Shown in pieces: positions 59,765 through 64,000 of a stretch of DNA of 64,000 bases (position 1 is the first letter of the stretch; each line of letters begins with the position of its first letter). The DNA is from Salvia splendens (lineage: Eukaryota > Streptophyta > Magnoliopsida > Lamiales > Lamiaceae). The stretch covers positions 15,893,902 through 15,957,901 of the forward strand of contig NC_056035.1 in assembly GCF_004379255.2 (NCBI RefSeq), given 5' to 3'. A program made the translations under genes and the position numbers. The notes beneath the pieces were generated by a model. The model ran no database searches. It saw only the letters and a list, made by a program, of their open reading frames with translations, and had not been told where the DNA came from.

Positions 59765-61562
59765 ATGGAGGGCAACACTAACAAGGAAAGAGGAGGAGTA
59801 GAATGGAGAATCAACATGGGAGATGGGACATCGAGAGTTCTAGAAGCTGAGAGCAGGTTCGGATTGCAGAGGTTCGTGTCCAAGGTGGGCGGCTTCTTTC
59901 AACGAGCATGGAGGTTAGGAGTAAACGAGCCAAAGAAATTGATACATTGTGTTAAGGTGGGGTTGGCTCTCTCTCTGGTTTCACTCTTCTATTACATGAG
60001 GCCCTTGTATGATGGAGTTGGTGGCAATGCTATGTGGGCTGTCATGACTGTCGTCGTTGTCTTTGAGTATACCGTTGGTACGTTCTCAATCAATTACATT
60101 CACCATCTCATTCCCATGCCTCCCTAGCCTCTCTATCTTATAAATTAAGATGTATATATGCAGGGGCTACTCTATGTAAATGTGTGAATAGGGCAACTGG
60201 GACTTTCTTGGCTGGAGCATTGGGTGTTGGTGTTCATTGGGTTGCTAGCCAATCTGGAGAAAGGTTTGAGCCCATCATTCTTCAACTCTCAGTCTTTCTT
60301 CTAGGTAACTTTTTTCTTTCTTTTTTCTAACAAAAAAAAATACTAATAATATTGGAACATACTTATCTAACATGGAAGCATATGTACAGCTACTGCCGCC
60401 ACATTCTCGCGTTTCATTCCATCCATAAAAGCTCGATTCGACTATGGGGCGATGATCTTCATCCTCACCTTCAGCCTCATATCGGTGTCTGGCTACCGTG
60501 TAGAGAAGCTCTTTGAAATGGCTCATCACAGACTCTCCACCATTGCCATAGGCACCTCCATCTGCATCATTACAACCATTGTTTTTTGCCCTGTTTGGGC
60601 CGGGACCGAGCTCCATAACCTCATCAGGAACAACATGGACAAGCTGTCTGATTCCTTAGATGGTACTAAACACAATCACAATATGCAACAAAAAAAATAG
60701 TAATAAAAGTAAAAGAGGGAACTGATGAGTTTTTTGTGCTCTCAACTCAGGATGTGTGGCAGACTATTTCAGTACTAACAGTGAAACTTCAGACAAAACA
60801 TGGCAAGGCTACAAATGCGCCCTTAATTCTAAGGCCACCGAAGAATCATTGGTTCGTCTCCTTCTCCGCTTGATAATTTTCAAGAACAGCACAATCAAGA
60901 GGACAAGCTTACAAAACTTGGTTCGTTTCTGCAGGCGAATTTCGCTAGATGGGAGCCGGCACATGACAAGTTCAACTTCGGACATCCATGGTTGGAGTAT
61001 GTCAAGGTTGGAGCCTCACTCAGAAGCTGCGCTTACTGCATCGAGGCGCTTAACGGGAGCATGAACTCGGAGGCTAAGGTGAATTTGAATGTGACAGCAT
61101 GATTTAGTACTACTAGTTTGTTTAGTTTTGCCAGCACAGGAATGTGATGTTTGGTGTTGTAACTAATCTAAACAGGTTCCTGATGGCCTCAAGCAGCATT
61201 TCGGCAACTTCTGTGTGAGACTTAGCAATGCATCCTCAGGTGTGATGAGAGAAGTTGCTGTGGTGATGAGCAGCATGAAGAAACCAACAAGAATAGATTT
61301 CATGGCGGAGGAGATGAGGAATGCGGTTGAAGAGCTCGAGAACGCCTTGAAATCACTGTCGAAGCAGCCCATCCTGGCGGCTGAGGGTGTGACTCTAGTA
61401 GAAGTGGCTCCATTAGTGACAGTTTCGTCGCTGCTGATAGAGATTGCGGCAAGAACAGAAAAGCTTGCAGGGGCAGTGAATGGAGTGGCGGAGAAGGCTG
61501 AATTTGAGGTTGAGACTGCAGAGGAAGCCAAGAAAGGGCAGAGCTTGAAAGGAGGGGACTAG
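59765..61562 (+). CDS. Aluminium-activated malate transporter (ALMT family)
   Basis: Six exons, 59765-60077, 60164-60304, 60390-60662, 60751-60851, 60935-61078 and 61176-61562, join in frame to 452 residues. The N-terminal half contains about six hydrophobic segments (about residues 60-225) including [18 protein letters not shown] and [16 protein letters not shown]. The soluble C-terminal half carries the family's WEP motif (RWEPAHDKF, about 282). Members are anion channels that move malate and other anions across the plasma membrane or tonoplast, in roots, guard cells or vacuoles. The sequence looks closest to the ALMT1/2/7/8/10 group, but subfamily and location cannot be fixed here. The start at 59765 is the first ATG in the coding frame; the upstream in-frame codon at 59711 is GTG. 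The gene is intact. Confidence 0.93.
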
Positions 61563-62908
61563 GTTGATGATGAAGGAAGAAGAAGACAAGGCGATGAAGA
61601 CCCTTCAGAAGGTCTGAGTTTGTGAGAAAACAACCAAATTATGCTTTCTTTTAGTGAAGTTGGTTGCTTATAGGCGATGGCTATGTACAGAGCACACAAG
61701 TTGTTCAACAAAATTTGGTTATATTTTTGTTCAGGACAGAGGAAAAAAAAGGAAACTTATTTTAAAAATATCATCTTTACATTCTGCAGTTCAAGAAATT
61801 TATGTCCCATTTCCATATTTGCAAGAAGTAAGCAAGAGAGGAGAGGAAAGATGATCATGACAACAAACATAAATAACCAATCCATCAACAGTATGGAAAG
61901 TGTAATCAATGTCAAAGATAATGTCTAATTACTATCTGGGGATTGTTCGGTTTACAAGATTATATCACGAGATTAGATATATAGCGTGTTTGATACTTTG
62001 GTTCATGAGATTCAATCACACAACTCAATCCTAAATAGATAACATGAGATACTTAGTCATAACTAACTCCCTTGCAACTAAAATAATCCCAAAATTCAAT
62101 CCTCTTATCTTGATACTATTTATTTTGGAAACCGAATACTAGCTGATTATATATACCCTTCCAAACTCCTATTTTTTAGGTAAAATAAAATAGTATCGTG
62201 GGCTTGACAATGTAACATTTGGGCTTCGTTTGGACAGATATTTTAATTACATTGGGCCATGGAGACAGATAAATCATCAAGTGGGTCAACAAAATTTTTT
62301 AATCATAAATTTGAATGCAAAAAAAAATTAGAAATTGATAAACTCGTATAAGGCCGTCTCCTCCGCCTCACCATTGCATGTTCCGCCCATATTTCCGCCA
62401 TCAGATTCATATAAATAATCTCCATCAAATCAAAGCTTACTTTTCTCCTCATTCCTCTTTCACCATTGATTCTTTAAAAATGGTTATTCCCCCCTTTCTT
62501 TGGCACAATTACTGAGAAACGAAAAATCAGCGACATCGATCCCAATCACGATCCGCAGCAATGCTACAGCAGATTCATCGTTTTTGCCAAATGGAATCAG
62601 CTGGCGCCCCCATACGTTACTTAACTCCGTCGCCCTACCGCGAGGGCTCATTCCGATTTCTTTAGCGTCACCATCCCACGCCTCTCGATTCAATTCATCC
62701 GCATTTCTTAACTCTCCATGCCGATAAGAAATGTCGATCCCGATTCGCGGGCGCTCCATCGCCCGTAATCTCCTGCTGCATTGTTTCACGCGATCGGATC
62801 ATTTTAAATTCTGCATTATCTCCATTTTATTGATAATTACTGTTTCTTCTGAATATTCTTATTGGTGGTTGTTGGTATCGGCGACCCTGCTGAGTGTTGA
62901 TCACAGGA
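61563..62908. other. ALMT 3' UTR, a MITE, and WNK promoter and leader
   Basis: There is no separate gene. A MITE related to the one at 7262 lies at 61938-62139. A TATA-like CATATAAATAATC at about 62408-62420 fits the WNK promoter. Overlapping frames at 62500-62727 and 62731-63063 lie in the probable WNK leader and have no recognised features. Confidence 0.45.
61938..62139. mobile_element. MITE related to 7262-7462
   Basis: It begins GGGGATTGTTCGGTTTACAAG and ends near GGAAACCGAATAC. It shares the interior phrase CTCAATCCTAAATAGATAA with the copy at 7262 (CTTAATCCTAAATGGATAG) and has nearly the same length, about 200 bp. Confidence 0.6.
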
Positions 62909-64000
62909 ATGGGCTCAGGTACGGGCTTGCGAACGGGCTCTGGATTGGGATCTCCGCGCCCAATCCACACCGGAACTGGGAATGTGGAAACCCTAGGTAT
63001 TTCTCCCTCACTGAGTTCTGCCCGTCTCACCGAGGCTGCTTACCGAGAGTCCGATTTCGTTGAGAGATGCACCAAGAGTCGATATGCTCGGGTAAATTTT
63101 GATCCAAGCAGCTCTGCGTATTTTCGGCAAAACTCCATTTTTATGCAATTACAATGGATTGGAATCTAAGTCACCCTATACTCTTTAAATATGAATGTAT
63201 ACTGTCACCGATTAAGCTGTAGTTATGTGAAAAGTTGCTGTTTTAGGAAGTTGTAGGATGCTTGTATCAACCACTTACATCATGAAACTCAAGTTTGTTT
63301 CATTAGTGTTTGAATGTATTGGTACATTAGCCTAGTTGTTGGTGGTGGTCTTTTATATGGCTTTGACAGCTTGCGTTTGTATTTCTGCAGTATGATGAAG
63401 TTTTAGGCAAGGGTGCATTCAAGACTGTGTACGTGTTGAAATATTTCAATTTTGTCTTCTAGATTTTGTAGTCAGTTTATGACTTGAAGGAAGTGCGAAT
63501 TAAGAAACGTTGCTGTGTATTTGTGTAGATACAAGGCTTTTGACCAACTTGATGGAATAGAAGTAGCTTGGAACCGAGTGAAAATAACTGACATGCTGCA
63601 GTCACCTGAAGATATGGAAAAATTGTACTCTGAGGTTCATCTTCTTCGGAACATGAAACATGTCAACATTATAAAGTTATATGATGCGTGGATTGATGAC
63701 AAGAAGAAGACTATTAACATGATCACTGAGCTCTTCACATCTGGGAGCCTGAGGCAGTGAGTTTGTTTATATTTCTCTTTCTTGTTTCTGAAGAGATTAT
63801 GAGTGATTTATGCCAACAACTCGGATTTTTATGATCAGATACCGGAAGAGGCACAGAAGTGTTAACATGAAGGCTATCAAGAATTGGGCAAGGCAGATTC
63901 TCCGAGGCCTAGACTACCTTCACAGCCAAAACCCACCTGTTATTCATAGGGATTTGAAATGTGACAATATATTTGTCAATGGAAACCAAGGAGAAGTTAA
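62909..64000 (+). CDS. WNK-family serine/threonine kinase, 5' part only
   Basis: The gene runs off the window. Exons read here: 62909-63091, 63391-63428, 63529-63756 and 63839 to the end. The kinase domain starts at [19 protein letters not shown]. As in all WNKs, the ATP-anchoring lysine is in the glycine loop (GKGAFK) and the usual subdomain-II lysine is absent (VAWNRVK). [17 protein letters not shown] and the catalytic loop HRDLKCDN (63945-63968) follow. Plant WNKs act in flowering time, clock and osmotic signalling. The N-terminal 60 residues are Gly/Ser/Thr-rich ([15 protein letters not shown]) and unlike common plant WNK starts. A possible splice acceptor (CACAG) lies directly before ATG 62909, so an upstream exon cannot be excluded. 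Confidence 0.9.

Overview
The window is nuclear DNA of a flowering plant. Evidence is AT-rich spacers, GT-AG introns in almost every gene, plant-specific families (ARF, Dof, ALMT, WNK, PLS-class PPR, FKGP) and dense PIF/Harbinger and MITE insertions. It is a eudicot. The gene content and the Harbinger style would fit an asterid such as a Lamiales species, but that placement is inference. Exon boundaries below were set by hand from splice sites and frame continuity.

Layout. 596-3517 (+) is an intronless CAS/exportin-2 gene. 3.5-14 kb is spacer with two PIF/Harbinger insertions (9072-10867, 12587-13625). 14894-18470 (+) is a 14-exon auxin response factor of the ARF9/11/18 group. 20363-21789 (-) is a 3-exon gene for a 64-residue membrane protein. 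22168-24099 is a third Harbinger element. 26482-30681 (-) is the 7-exon bifunctional fucokinase/GDP-fucose pyrophosphorylase, followed by tRNA-Val(AAC) at 30928-31001 (-). 31079-33047 is a Harbinger element with a recently broken transposase. 33515-35198 (+) is a PPR gene. 35.7-36.7 kb holds two MITEs. 37349-39684 (+) is a laccase carrying one extra base. 40863-40946 (+) is a microRNA hairpin that I read as MIR828. 41-49 kb is repeat-rich spacer with a fourth Harbinger-type element (46597-47396) and a long foldback. 49115-50294 (+) is a Dof factor, 52318-54382 (-) an ORM/ORMDL gene, 59765-61562 (+) an ALMT channel, and 62909 to the window end (+) the 5' part of a WNK kinase.

The genes are unrelated housekeeping and regulatory genes, not a pathway cluster. 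From memory, their order matches Arabidopsis: CAS, ARF11, a small protein gene, a laccase and a Dof gene follow one another near At2g46520-46590, while FKGP and ORM are neighbours at At1g01220-01230 in the duplicated sister segment. The window therefore looks like an unfractionated version of both.

The most notable items are the MIR828-like hairpin with its own TATA box, the laccase frameshift, the set of Harbinger elements that carry either the Myb/SANT-like gene or the transposase but never both, and two MITEs sitting inside TA microsatellites.
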